NCBI GenBank assembly: GCA_937890245.1
Contig: CALACF010000218.1
Coordinates: 1 to 7,406, forward strand
Length of the DNA: 7,406 nucleotides
Source of the DNA: an uncultured Flavobacteriales bacterium
GTDB taxonomy: Bacteria > Bacteroidota > Bacteroidia > Flavobacteriales_D > Sanyastnellaceae
Direction of reading: 5' to 3'
The stretch's first letter is position 1. Each line of letters starts with the position of its first letter. Position numbers and translations under genes: made by a program. Below the pieces are notes generated by a model. The model was given only the letters and a program-made list of their open reading frames with translations. It had not been told where the DNA came from and searched no databases. Shown here piece by piece: positions 1 through 5,988 of the stretch.

Positions 1-526
1 TCTCCTTGTAAATCCGCCCCTTCATGTAGTACGCGGCATCGAGTTTCACGTCCGATTGCAGGGCCTCGTTGAGCCGGTCTAGTGCCCGCTCGTACTGCCT
101 TAAATGAATATCCACTTCCGCCAAGGACAGCAGAGAAGGGATGTGCTCGGGCGTCTTCTCAAGGCCAGACTGCCAATCCCGGACAGCCCCCTGGAAGTCC
201 TGCCCACTGTAGCGGACTGTCCCTAACCGATGCCATAGTTCGGCGTCGGTATCGTCGATTTCCAAGGCCAATTCCAAGTCAGCTATGGCGTCGGCAATGC
301 GTCCGGTCTCTAAAAACTCTAGAGACCGGTTCGCATAACCTTCAGGATCATTGGGCGAAGCCAGAATGGCGGCATCCAAACTATCGAGCGCCGTCATCTC
401 AACGCCGGCGGCCGCATGTTGGTCGCCCCCACCAGGCGCACAAGCAACCAAGCAAAAGCCGAAAAAACTGGCTGTCACAACGCACAAAACACCAGCGCGC
501 CATGCTTCGGAGCTACCCTCGCTCAT
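1..526 (-). CDS. TPR-repeat lipoprotein, 3' end outside the window
   Basis: The visible part encodes 175 residues and is still open at base 1. A hydrophobic signal segment (about residues 11-28) ends in the lipobox Leu-Val-Ala-Cys with the lipidation cysteine at residue 29, so signal peptidase II processing and membrane anchoring are expected. A Gly-rich spacer follows. From about residue 62 come at least three tandem TPR-like helical repeats (roughly 62-95, 96-129, 130-162) and the start of a fourth (A-x-YY-x-KG-x-IY). TPR proteins serve as protein-docking scaffolds, and nothing here shows a catalytic role. The gene lies 29 bp downstream of recA on the same strand, so read-through from recA is likely. 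The start at 526 is preceded by GGGA six bases upstream. An in-frame ATG at 538 would add four residues and is equally possible. The specific partner and function are unknown. Confidence 0.85.
   Translation of the reverse strand, partial: MSEGSSEAWRAGVLCVVTASFFGFCLVACAPGGGDQHAAAGVEMTALDSLDAAILASPNDPEGYANRSLEFLETGRIADAIADLELALEIDDTDAELWHRLGTVRYSGQDFQGAVRDWQSGLEKTPEHIPSLLSLAEVDIHLRQYERALDRLNEALQSDVKLDAAYYMKGRIYKE
303..329. repeat. Perfect 10-bp inverted repeat inside the lipoprotein gene
   Basis: CCGGTCTCTA at 303-312 is repeated as its exact reverse complement at 320-329, with a 7-base spacer. The RNA of either strand could form a 10-bp hairpin. It lies at the start of the first TPR, and no T-run follows it in the coding direction, so it is not a standard terminator. 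Confidence 0.6.
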
Positions 527-555
527 CCAATGTCCCATTGTATTCAAATCTCGAA

Positions 556-1584
556 TCAATCAGCGAGCACCTCCTCAACGACAGGCTGCACGTCTGGGGC
601 TGGGCTCAAAGCTGCGAAGACCTTGGCTTCGATTTCACTCATCAACTCGTGGTTGTCCTCCAAGAGGTTCTTGACGGCGTCTCGGCCTTGACCCAATCTC
701 GTTTCTCCGTACGAGAACCAAGAGCCGCTCTTTTTGACGATGCCCTCTTCGACACCCAGGTCGACTATCTCGCCGGAGCGAGAAATACCCTTGCCATACA
801 TGATATCGAATTCGGCGCGGCGGAAAGGTGGTGCCACCTTGTTCTTGACGACGCGGATCTTGGTGCGGTTGCCAATCACCTTGTCGCCGTCCTTGATCTG
901 TGTGCTGCGACGGATGTCGAGGCGGACCGAGGCGTAGAACTTCAAAGCGTTTCCACCCGTAGTCGTTTCAGGGTTGCCGAACATCACGCCGATCTTCTCA
1001 CGAAGCTGGTTGATGAAGATGCAGCAGCAGCCGGTCTTGTGGATAGTCGCAGTGAGCTTCCGCATGGCCTTGGACATAAGCCGCGCGTGGAGACCCACAA
1101 CGGAATCACCCATTTCGCCCTCGATTTCAGCGCGCGGTGTGAGGGCCGCTACTGAATCGATGACCAGCAAGTCAATTGCTCCACTGCGGATCAAGTTGTC
1201 TGCGATTTCGAGCGCTTGCTCCCCGTTGTCGGGTTGAGACATCAAGAGGTTCTCCGTGTCGACGCCCAGGTTGGCGGCGTAGAACTTGTCGAAAGCATGC
1301 TCCGCATCGATGAACGCACAGATGCCACCGGCTTTCTGGGCCTCAGCAATGGCGTGGAGCGCGACCGTGGTCTTGCCCGAACTCTCCGGTCCGTAGATTT
1401 CGACAACACGCCCGCGGGGTAATCCGCCGATGCCCAATGCGACGTTCAAAGAGAGTGATCCCGTCGAGATGGCGTCCAGCTGTTCTGTGACCTCATCGCC
1501 GAGTTTCATTACGGTGCCTTTTCCGTAGGTTTTGTCGAGGCGGTCGAGCGTCAGTTTGAGCGCTTTGAGTTTATCGTTGGCCAT
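556..1584 (-). CDS. recA: RecA recombinase
   Basis: A 342-residue cytoplasmic DNA-dependent ATPase that forms filaments on single-stranded DNA and drives strand exchange in homologous repair. Visible landmarks: Walker A GPESSGKT (65-72), the catalytic glutamate in FIDAEHAFD (E95), Walker B LLVIDSVAAL (139-148), the L1 region EIEGEMGDS (153-161), and the conserved FINQLREKIG followed by the L2 loop FGNPETTTGG (190-211). KVAPPF (249-254) and a C-terminal domain complete a full-length protein. The start at 1584 gives the usual N-terminus with KLKAL and YGKG. The open frame extends 25 codons further upstream, but that stretch has no RecA character. The tail after about residue 326 is Pro/Val/Glu-rich and acidic, as in many RecAs. 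Three adjacent cysteines (186-188) sit on the core strand before FINQ. No Shine-Dalgarno sequence is evident. Confidence 0.98.
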   Translation of the reverse strand: MANDKLKALKLTLDRLDKTYGKGTVMKLGDEVTEQLDAISTGSLSLNVALGIGGLPRGRVVEIYGPESSGKTTVALHAIAEAQKAGGICAFIDAEHAFDKFYAANLGVDTENLLMSQPDNGEQALEIADNLIRSGAIDLLVIDSVAALTPRAEIEGEMGDSVVGLHARLMSKAMRKLTATIHKTGCCCIFINQLREKIGVMFGNPETTTGGNALKFYASVRLDIRRSTQIKDGDKVIGNRTKIRVVKNKVAPPFRRAEFDIMYGKGISRSGEIVDLGVEEGIVKKSGSWFSYGETRLGQGRDAVKNLLEDNHELMSEIEAKVFAALSPAPDVQPVVEEVLAD

Positions 1585-1623
1585 AGTGTCGTGATTGATA
1601 GGGCCAAAGTAGACGGGGCAGTC

Positions 1624-1638
1624 CGTAAAGGATTTACG
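1624..1638. repeat. 15-bp dyad CGTAAA-3-TTTACG before recA
   Basis: CGTAAA at 1624-1629 and TTTACG at 1633-1638 are perfect reverse complements around a 3-base centre. The centre lies about 47 bp upstream of the recA start. It could be an operator for a dimeric regulator or a small hairpin in the recA 5' leader. No regulator binding this sequence is known to me. Confidence 0.4.
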
Positions 1639-1696
1639 TCCCGAACGATTTTTGTACACGTAGCGTTCACTTTTGTGGACGTCGTGTTTCCCATCG

Positions 1697-1729
1697 ACTC
1701 AAGTGCGGCTCAAGTGCGACTCATGTGCG
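1697..1729. repeat. Three tandem 11-bp repeats upstream of recA
   Basis: The units are ACTCAAGTGCG (1697-1707), GCTCAAGTGCG (1708-1718) and ACTCATGTGCG (1719-1729). They run head to tail with no spacer and differ at one position each from the consensus or less. On the recA strand the core reads CGCACTTGAG. The 11-bp period is about one helical turn, so identical faces would be presented to a DNA-binding protein. This is consistent with an operator, but a chance short tandem repeat is not excluded. Confidence 0.6.
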
Positions 1730-1769
1730 TGTGCTGCCGCCTCGCGCGCGCGCCTGCGTTCTGACAAGG

Positions 1770-2234
1770 TCACCCTCCAAAGGCCTCCAGAATTTCTTCT
1801 GTGTGGCGCTTCGCTTTGGGCTTGCGGAAGATATGGGCAATCGTGCCGTCGGCTTCGATCAAGAATGTCGTGCGATGCGTTCCATTGAAGGTGCGCCCCA
1901 TAAATTTCTTCTCGCCCCAAACGCCAAATGCCTCGTGCACTGCATGGTCTTCGTCGACGAGCAAATCGAAATTCAAGCTGAATTTTCTGATGAAATTGGC
2001 ATGTTTTCGGGCTGAATCTGAACTCACGCCGAGCACGGCAATCCCGGCCTCTTTCAGTGGGGCAGTGCCGTTGCGGAGGTTGCAAGCCTGAACAGTACAG
2101 GTGGGCGTATTGTCGCGTGGGTAGAAATAAATGACGAGCCGCTGACCAGCGTAGGCCTTGAGCGTGTGCGTGTTGCCGCTCTGGTCGGTGGCGGAAAATG
2201 CGGGGGCGGGATCGCCGGGCTTAAGATGGTGCAT
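1770..2234 (-). CDS. bcp: Thioredoxin-dependent peroxiredoxin, Bcp/PrxQ type
   Basis: A 154-residue cytoplasmic peroxidase that reduces hydrogen peroxide and organic hydroperoxides with electrons from thioredoxin. The family N-terminus HLKPGDPAPAFSATDQ is present. The active-site segment FYPRDNTPTCTVQAC supplies the peroxidatic cysteine (C46) and, five residues on, the resolving cysteine (C51) typical of atypical two-Cys Bcp enzymes. The conserved arginine in RTTFLIEADG (R121) is also there. The usual motif is TPGCTxEAC, so Gly to Thr before the cysteine and Glu to Gln after it are departures. Length is normal for the family. The start at 2234 was chosen because family similarity begins there; an in-frame ATG at 2276 overlaps the priA start codon and would add 14 Pro/Ser-rich residues. 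recA lies downstream in the same direction. Confidence 0.95.
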   Translation of the reverse strand: MHHLKPGDPAPAFSATDQSGNTHTLKAYAGQRLVIYFYPRDNTPTCTVQACNLRNGTAPLKEAGIAVLGVSSDSARKHANFIRKFSLNFDLLVDEDHAVHEAFGVWGEKKFMGRTFNGTHRTTFLIEADGTIAHIFRKPKAKRHTEEILEAFGG

Positions 2235-2274
2235 ATTGTGCGCTAATTTCGGCGACGTGGGCGAATTAGGCGAC
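2235..2274. promoter_or_regulatory. Short divergent bcp-priA intergenic region
   Basis: Only 40 bp separate the two divergent start codons, so both promoters must lie within or overlap the neighbouring coding sequences. On the plus strand TAATTTCG (2244-2251) is one mismatch from the Bacteroidota -7 consensus TAnnTTTG and would place transcription start about 17 bp before priA. No -33 box is clear. The box lies in an imperfect inverted repeat, CTAATT (2243-2248) and AATTAG (2264-2269). GGCGACGTGG (2251-2260) recurs with one change at 2269-2278 over the priA start codon. Confidence 0.3.
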
Positions 2275-4770
2275 ATGGAATCAGCGGAAAACTTCCGCGA
2301 GGTGTGGGTGGACGTGGTGCTGCCCTTGGCCTTGCCCGGCTTGTTGACGTATGCTATTCCGCCGGAGATCGAGGCGGCATCCTTGAAACCGGGTGTTCGC
2401 GTTGTGGTGCCGCTCCGCGGCCGGAGGTTGTATACCGCTGTGGTCCACCACATTCACCGCGATTGCCCAGATTATAAGGTGGTTCCAATTGAAACGGTGC
2501 TCGACGATAAACCCGTGGTGCCAGCGGTTGCTCTCAAATTCTGGGACTGGATTTCAGCGTATTACATGTGCGGAATGGGGGAGGTGGCGCTGGCGGCTTT
2601 GCCAGCGGGCCTGCGATTGGGGAGCGAAACCCGGGTTGAGTTGGTGGATGCCAATCGAGCAGATGAGGAGCTGAAATCTTCGGCATTCGACGTGGTAGAA
2701 GCGCTCCGGATTCGGGGCAGCATGACCTTGGTTGAGTTGGGCAAGGCATTGAATGTGGCCCATCCAGCTGCGACTGTGCAGCGATTGATCGACACGGGCT
2801 GGGTCGTTTCAAGTGAGGAAATGAAAAAGGTCGCTGGGCCGCGGAAGGTGACGATGGTGCGGTGGTCGCAAAGGGCGGCAAGCGATGAGCGTTGGCTTTC
2901 CGAGCAGGTTGAAACGACGGGCCTGCGCGCGCCTGCTCAGCACGCCTTGTTGCTGCACATGGCCGATAAAATGGACGCGATGCTCGAGGGCCGCACTGTA
3001 CAGCCGATGTTGGGGGCCGTGGAGGGCGCGACCGAGCAACAGGTGCGGGGTGCATTGGCCCGGCTTGTGACGCGGGGCGTTGTGGTGAAGTTTGAGCGCG
3101 ACCCGTTGGCCGCTCCGGCGCGTGGAGGCGTTCACCCCCTGGCGGAACTGAGCCCGGCGCAGCAAAAGTCGCTCGAGCAAGTGCAGCGAGGGTTTGCCGA
3201 CAACAAGAACGTGCTGCTCGAGGGGGTGACCGGCTCGGGCAAGACCGAAGTGTATACGCACGCGATCGATCGTGTACTGCGGCAGGGCCAAGACGTGTTG
3301 TTTCTGGTGCCCGAAATTGCTTTGACAGCCCAATTAATCATCCGACTGCGGAAGTTCTTCGGCAGCCATCTCGAGGTCTACCACAGTCGATTTAGTACGC
3401 GTGAGCGTACGGCGACACACCGAAGAATTGCCAATCCCAGCCACGATGGATCGGGCCGTTTGGTGATCGGCGCCCGCTCGGCTATTTTTCTGCCGTTCGA
3501 TAATTTGGGCCTGGTGGTCGTAGACGAGGAACACGACCCGAGCTACAAACAGCAGGACCCAGCGCCGCGTTACCAGGCGCGGGATGCCGTCATCAAGTTG
3601 GCCCAGTTCCATGGAGCGCAGGTTTTGCTGGGCTCGGCGACCCCTTCATTGGAATTGAGACGATTGGCACAGCTTGGCCAAATTTGCCATGTTCAACTCT
3701 CCGAAAGGTTTGGGGGCGCTGTATTGCCCGAAGTGCGCATTGTCGACTTGAGAATGCACTATAAGCGGCGCACGATGGAGGGGCATTTTTCTCTCGAGCT
3801 TATTGACGCTATCGCAGCAACGCTGGCTGAGGGGCGCCAGGTGATTCTGTTTCAAAACCGCCGAGGGTACGCCCCCACGATCCAATGCCATTTGTGTGGT
3901 TGGACGCCCGAATGCGAGCGGTGTGACGTCGGTTTAACCTATCACAAGCGGCTCGCCGACCTGCATTGCCATTATTGTGGTTATCGAAAAAGCGTGCCGC
4001 CTGCATGCCCTAGATGCAAGTCTGAAGAGTTGATATCCAAGGGCCTGGGAACGGAGCGTATCGTTGAAGAGATGGCCGCGCGCTTTCCCGAGCATGGCGT
4101 CGAGCGGATGGATCTTGATACGACCCGTTCGCCTCGGGCCCACGAACAGATTATCGCCCGTTTTGAGTCGGCTGAGACTGCAATCCTGGTTGGCACACAG
4201 ATGGTCACAAAGGGCTTGGACTTTGACGGGGTGGGTCTCGTGGGCGTCTTGCAGGCTGATCGCCTCCTGCACTTCCCTGATTTCCGGGCTTTTGAACGCA
4301 CATTCCAATTGCTCACGCAGGTTGCTGGGAGAGCGGGCCGGCGAAAGAAGCAGGGACTCGTATTGGTGCAGACGTTCGATCCGGAGCATTGGGTTTTGCA
4401 ACATGTCATCGATCACGACGCAGAGACCATGGCGGCTGCTGAGCTACATGAGCGGCACGCGTATGGATATCCACCGCACACACGGCTTTTCCGCCTTTCG
4501 CTCCGGCACCGCGACCCTTACTTGCTGCGCCAGGCGGCGGAAAGTTTTGCGGATCGACTTCGCGGGCGATACGGCGAACGGGTTGTGGGGCCTGAGGAAC
4601 CGTCAGTTCCCCGTGTGAACGATACGTATATAAGAAACATCTTGATCAAGCTCGAGCGGGCGTCATCGGCTCCCGCCTTCAAGATCGCCTTGAAAGAGGA
4701 CATCGCTGCCCTGGCCGCTGTCTCAGAGTGGAAGAAGGTCCGTGTCGTTATTGATGTAGATCCATATTGA
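2275..4770 (+). CDS. priA: Primosomal protein N', replication-restart helicase PriA
   Basis: An 831-residue superfamily 2 helicase that recognises stalled or repaired forks and reloads the replicative helicase. The N-terminal DNA-binding part (about 10-115) carries VDVVLPLALPG and the FWDWISAYYMCGMGEVALAALP block. A winged-helix-like middle follows. The helicase core shows Walker A GVTGSGKTE (317-325), LVPEIALT (344-351), the DEEH box (417-420), GSATPS (453-458), GTQMVTKGLDF (640-650) and motif VI QVAGRAGR (682-689). All eight zinc-binding cysteines are present, in four pairs (C538/C541, C547/C550, C565/C568, C578/C581). The C-terminal domain is complete. The ATG at 2275 is chosen because family similarity starts a few residues later; 39 further open upstream codons antiparallel to bcp look non-coding. 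The coding strand is notably G-rich. Confidence 0.98.
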   Translation: MESAENFREVWVDVVLPLALPGLLTYAIPPEIEAASLKPGVRVVVPLRGRRLYTAVVHHIHRDCPDYKVVPIETVLDDKPVVPAVALKFWDWISAYYMCGMGEVALAALPAGLRLGSETRVELVDANRADEELKSSAFDVVEALRIRGSMTLVELGKALNVAHPAATVQRLIDTGWVVSSEEMKKVAGPRKVTMVRWSQRAASDERWLSEQVETTGLRAPAQHALLLHMADKMDAMLEGRTVQPMLGAVEGATEQQVRGALARLVTRGVVVKFERDPLAAPARGGVHPLAELSPAQQKSLEQVQRGFADNKNVLLEGVTGSGKTEVYTHAIDRVLRQGQDVLFLVPEIALTAQLIIRLRKFFGSHLEVYHSRFSTRERTATHRRIANPSHDGSGRLVIGARSAIFLPFDNLGLVVVDEEHDPSYKQQDPAPRYQARDAVIKLAQFHGAQVLLGSATPSLELRRLAQLGQICHVQLSERFGGAVLPEVRIVDLRMHYKRRTMEGHFSLELIDAIAATLAEGRQVILFQNRRGYAPTIQCHLCGWTPECERCDVGLTYHKRLADLHCHYCGYRKSVPPACPRCKSEELISKGLGTERIVEEMAARFPEHGVERMDLDTTRSPRAHEQIIARFESAETAILVGTQMVTKGLDFDGVGLVGVLQADRLLHFPDFRAFERTFQLLTQVAGRAGRRKKQGLVLVQTFDPEHWVLQHVIDHDAETMAAAELHERHAYGYPPHTRLFRLSLRHRDPYLLRQAAESFADRLRGRYGERVVGPEEPSVPRVNDTYIRNILIKLERASSAPAFKIALKEDIAALAAVSEWKKVRVVIDVDPY

Positions 4771-4837
4771 AAACGACGTCTACAAATATTCCTACCTGTG
4801 CAGTGGGAATTGAGGCATTTCGACGTATCTTGATTTC

Positions 4838-4918
4838 ATGTTCATCACGAATACATGCACTTGTTGTTGCTGTCTGGCCTTCCGAAAGCCCGGGCGCAAA
4901 GCGTGTAAAATGAAGTGA
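4838..4918 (+). CDS. Putative poly-cysteine leader peptide
   Basis: ATG at 4838 opens 26 codons ending in TGA at 4916-4918. The peptide begins MFITNT, has Cys at positions 7, 9, 10, 11, 12 and 23, and ends in a basic stretch rich in Lys and Arg. The four consecutive Cys codons (4862-4873) come from TGT and TGC. The reading frame lies 67 bp beyond priA and 33 bp before an intrinsic terminator, which in turn is just upstream of the ATP-grasp gene. Leader peptides that attenuate amino-acid operons have this anatomy, and poly-cysteine leader ORFs acting as cysteine-responsive attenuators have been reported in mycobacteria. No Shine-Dalgarno sequence is visible. A weak TACCTGTG at 4793-4800 is one mismatch from TAnnTTTG and could be its -7 box. 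A chance ORF remains possible. Confidence 0.5.
   Translation: MFITNTCTCCCCLAFRKPGRKACKMK
4876..4893 (+). promoter_or_regulatory. Candidate antiterminator strand with competing hairpin
   Basis: Bases 4884-4893 (GAAAGCCCGG) can pair with 4964-4973, the 3' arm and first T residues of the downstream terminator. This gives ten pairs, two of them G-U. The same bases can instead be held in a local hairpin, with 4876-4877 plus 4879-4881 pairing to 4886-4890 around a CCGA loop and one bulged C. A ribosome stalled on the Cys codons would cover the 5' side of that hairpin and free the antiterminator strand. The pairings are read directly from the sequence; the switching behaviour is inference. Confidence 0.35.
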
Positions 4919-4950
4919 TTGATTAACTCCCAATCCAAATGCACTCTAAG

Positions 4951-4976
4951 AACCCGGCCTCCACCGGGTTTTTTTT
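4951..4976 (+). terminator. Intrinsic terminator / probable attenuator before the ATP-grasp gene
   Basis: AACCCGG (4951-4957) pairs perfectly with CCGGGTT (4964-4970) around a 6-base loop and is followed by six more T residues (4971-4976). The stem can extend to ten pairs using AAG at 4948-4950. It lies 180 bp beyond the priA stop but only 22 bp before the ATP-grasp start. This placement suits an attenuator of the downstream operon better than a simple priA terminator, although it could serve both purposes. Confidence 0.85.
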
Positions 4977-4998
4977 ATGTCACAAATTTTTGAATCTC

Positions 4999-5988
4999 AT
5001 GCACATCTACATCATCCACGAAAACGACGCCTGGGTCGAGCCGCTCCGCAAAGAGCTGCAGGCCATCGGAGCCCCTTTCACCGAATGGTTCATTGACGAA
5101 CTCCAATTGGACCTGGGTTCGATTCCTCCGTACGGCATTTTCTACAATCGGATGAGCGCATCGTCGCACACCCGTGGTCATCGGTACGCCGTGGAGGCCA
5201 CGCGCGGATTGATGGCCTGGCTCACATCGCACGGCAGACGTGTGGTCAACGACCGCCGAGCGATTGGGCTGGAGGTTAGCAAGGTGGAGCAGATTATCGG
5301 TCTGCAGGCCTACGGCATCCGGGTGCCACACACGGTGGCTGCTACTGGGGCGGGGGCCTTCAAAAAGGCCGCTGCGCGCTGGACCTTCCCGTATATCGTC
5401 AAACCCAATCGCGGGGGAAAAGGCGCTGGCGTTGAGCTCGTTCGCAGCGAGGAAGATCTGCTGCGGCTCGTCGCAACCTTCGACGACTTGACACTCGACG
5501 GCACCGTGCTGATCCAGCAATATGTAAAGCCCGAAAACGGCCGTATCACCCGCCACGAGTTCATCGGCGGAAAATTCTATTACGCCGTTCACGTTGACGC
5601 CAGCGGTGGCTTCGAGCTCTGTCCTGCCGATTCATGCCAAGTAGGAGAGGCATTCTGTCCAGTGGGCGACAACGAGGGCGAACTCAATAGCGAAGCAGGC
5701 GAAAAGTTCGAGGTCGACATGGACTACACGTTCGAAGAACGGGCGCGCTGCGAGGCCTACCTAGCCGCCTCAGGCATGGAGGTGGCAGCAATGGAATCCG
5801 TTCGTGATGCCAACGGAATCTTGCGTTTCTACGACGTCAACATCAACACCAATTACAACGCTGCGGCAGAGAAGCGGGCCACGAAAGTGGTCGGTCGGCC
5901 CGTCTCAGGCATGGGGAAACTGGCACAATTTCTCGAGCTAGAACGCAACCAGCTCAACGTGACCTGGGCCCAAAAACGCGCATCATGA
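4999..5988 (+). CDS. RimK-like ATP-grasp ligase
   Basis: A 329-residue protein with the architecture of ATP-grasp carboxylate-amine ligases, which join a carboxylate to an amine or thiol through an acyl-phosphate intermediate. The substrate is not known. The N-terminal Rossmann-like part begins MHIYIIHENDAW. K95 in LEVSKVEQ and then FPYIVKPNRGGKGAGV (130-145, with K135 and the Gly-rich loop) form the nucleotide-binding lobe. QQYVKP (173-178) is the hinge. YDVNINTNYN (278-287) supplies the Asp and Asn residues that usually hold magnesium. Unusual is a cluster of cysteines, C208, C213 and C220, in a C-x4-C-x6-C arrangement. No signal peptide is seen, so it is cytoplasmic. The start at 4999 lies after the terminator; the longer frame from 4939 would be translated through the terminator stem. 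The stop overlaps the next start by ATGA. Confidence 0.88.
   Translation: MHIYIIHENDAWVEPLRKELQAIGAPFTEWFIDELQLDLGSIPPYGIFYNRMSASSHTRGHRYAVEATRGLMAWLTSHGRRVVNDRRAIGLEVSKVEQIIGLQAYGIRVPHTVAATGAGAFKKAAARWTFPYIVKPNRGGKGAGVELVRSEEDLLRLVATFDDLTLDGTVLIQQYVKPENGRITRHEFIGGKFYYAVHVDASGGFELCPADSCQVGEAFCPVGDNEGELNSEAGEKFEVDMDYTFEERARCEAYLAASGMEVAAMESVRDANGILRFYDVNINTNYNAAAEKRATKVVGRPVSGMGKLAQFLELERNQLNVTWAQKRAS

Larger units (their letters stand above)
1585..1769 (-). promoter_or_regulatory. recA upstream region, presumed promoter and operators
   Basis: This 185-bp gap between bcp and recA has no convincing gene. It holds, from the recA side outward, a 15-bp dyad (1624-1638), three 11-bp direct repeats (1697-1729) and an alternating CG run of 11 bases (1743-1753). 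On the recA strand TACTTTG (about 50 bp before the ATG in DNA terms less the spacer) resembles the Bacteroidota -7 box TAnnTTTG but has one base too few between TA and TTTG, so I do not call a precise promoter. The length and structure suggest that recA has its own promoter although bcp lies upstream in the same direction. Confidence 0.4.

Noticed and set aside
82..1155. Long plus-strand ORF of 357 codons opposite recA and the lipoprotein gene
   Set aside because: It is antisense to two well-supported genes, and its translation is Arg/Ser/Gln-rich with no recognisable domain.
1585..1659. 25-codon N-terminal extension of recA
   Set aside because: The extra residues do not resemble RecA, and the normal N-terminus begins at the ATG at 1584.
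1743..1753. Alternating CG run as a Z-DNA element
   Set aside because: Only 11 bases long, and not unusual in G+C-rich DNA; nothing else supports a function.
2235..2453. 73-codon N-terminal extension of bcp
   Set aside because: It is antisense to priA, and Bcp similarity begins at the ATG at 2234.
4748..4933. Minus-strand 61-codon ORF in the priA to ATP-grasp gap
   Set aside because: It has no recognisable motif and overlaps the end of priA and the leader ORF. The plus-strand features explain the region better.
4983..4992. CAAA-TT-TTTG palindrome just before the ATP-grasp start
   Set aside because: Short, A/T-rich and easily produced by chance in an untranslated leader.
4939..4998. Upstream start for the ATP-grasp gene at 4939
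   Set aside because: The added 20 residues are encoded by the terminator hairpin and its T-run, and family similarity starts at 4999.
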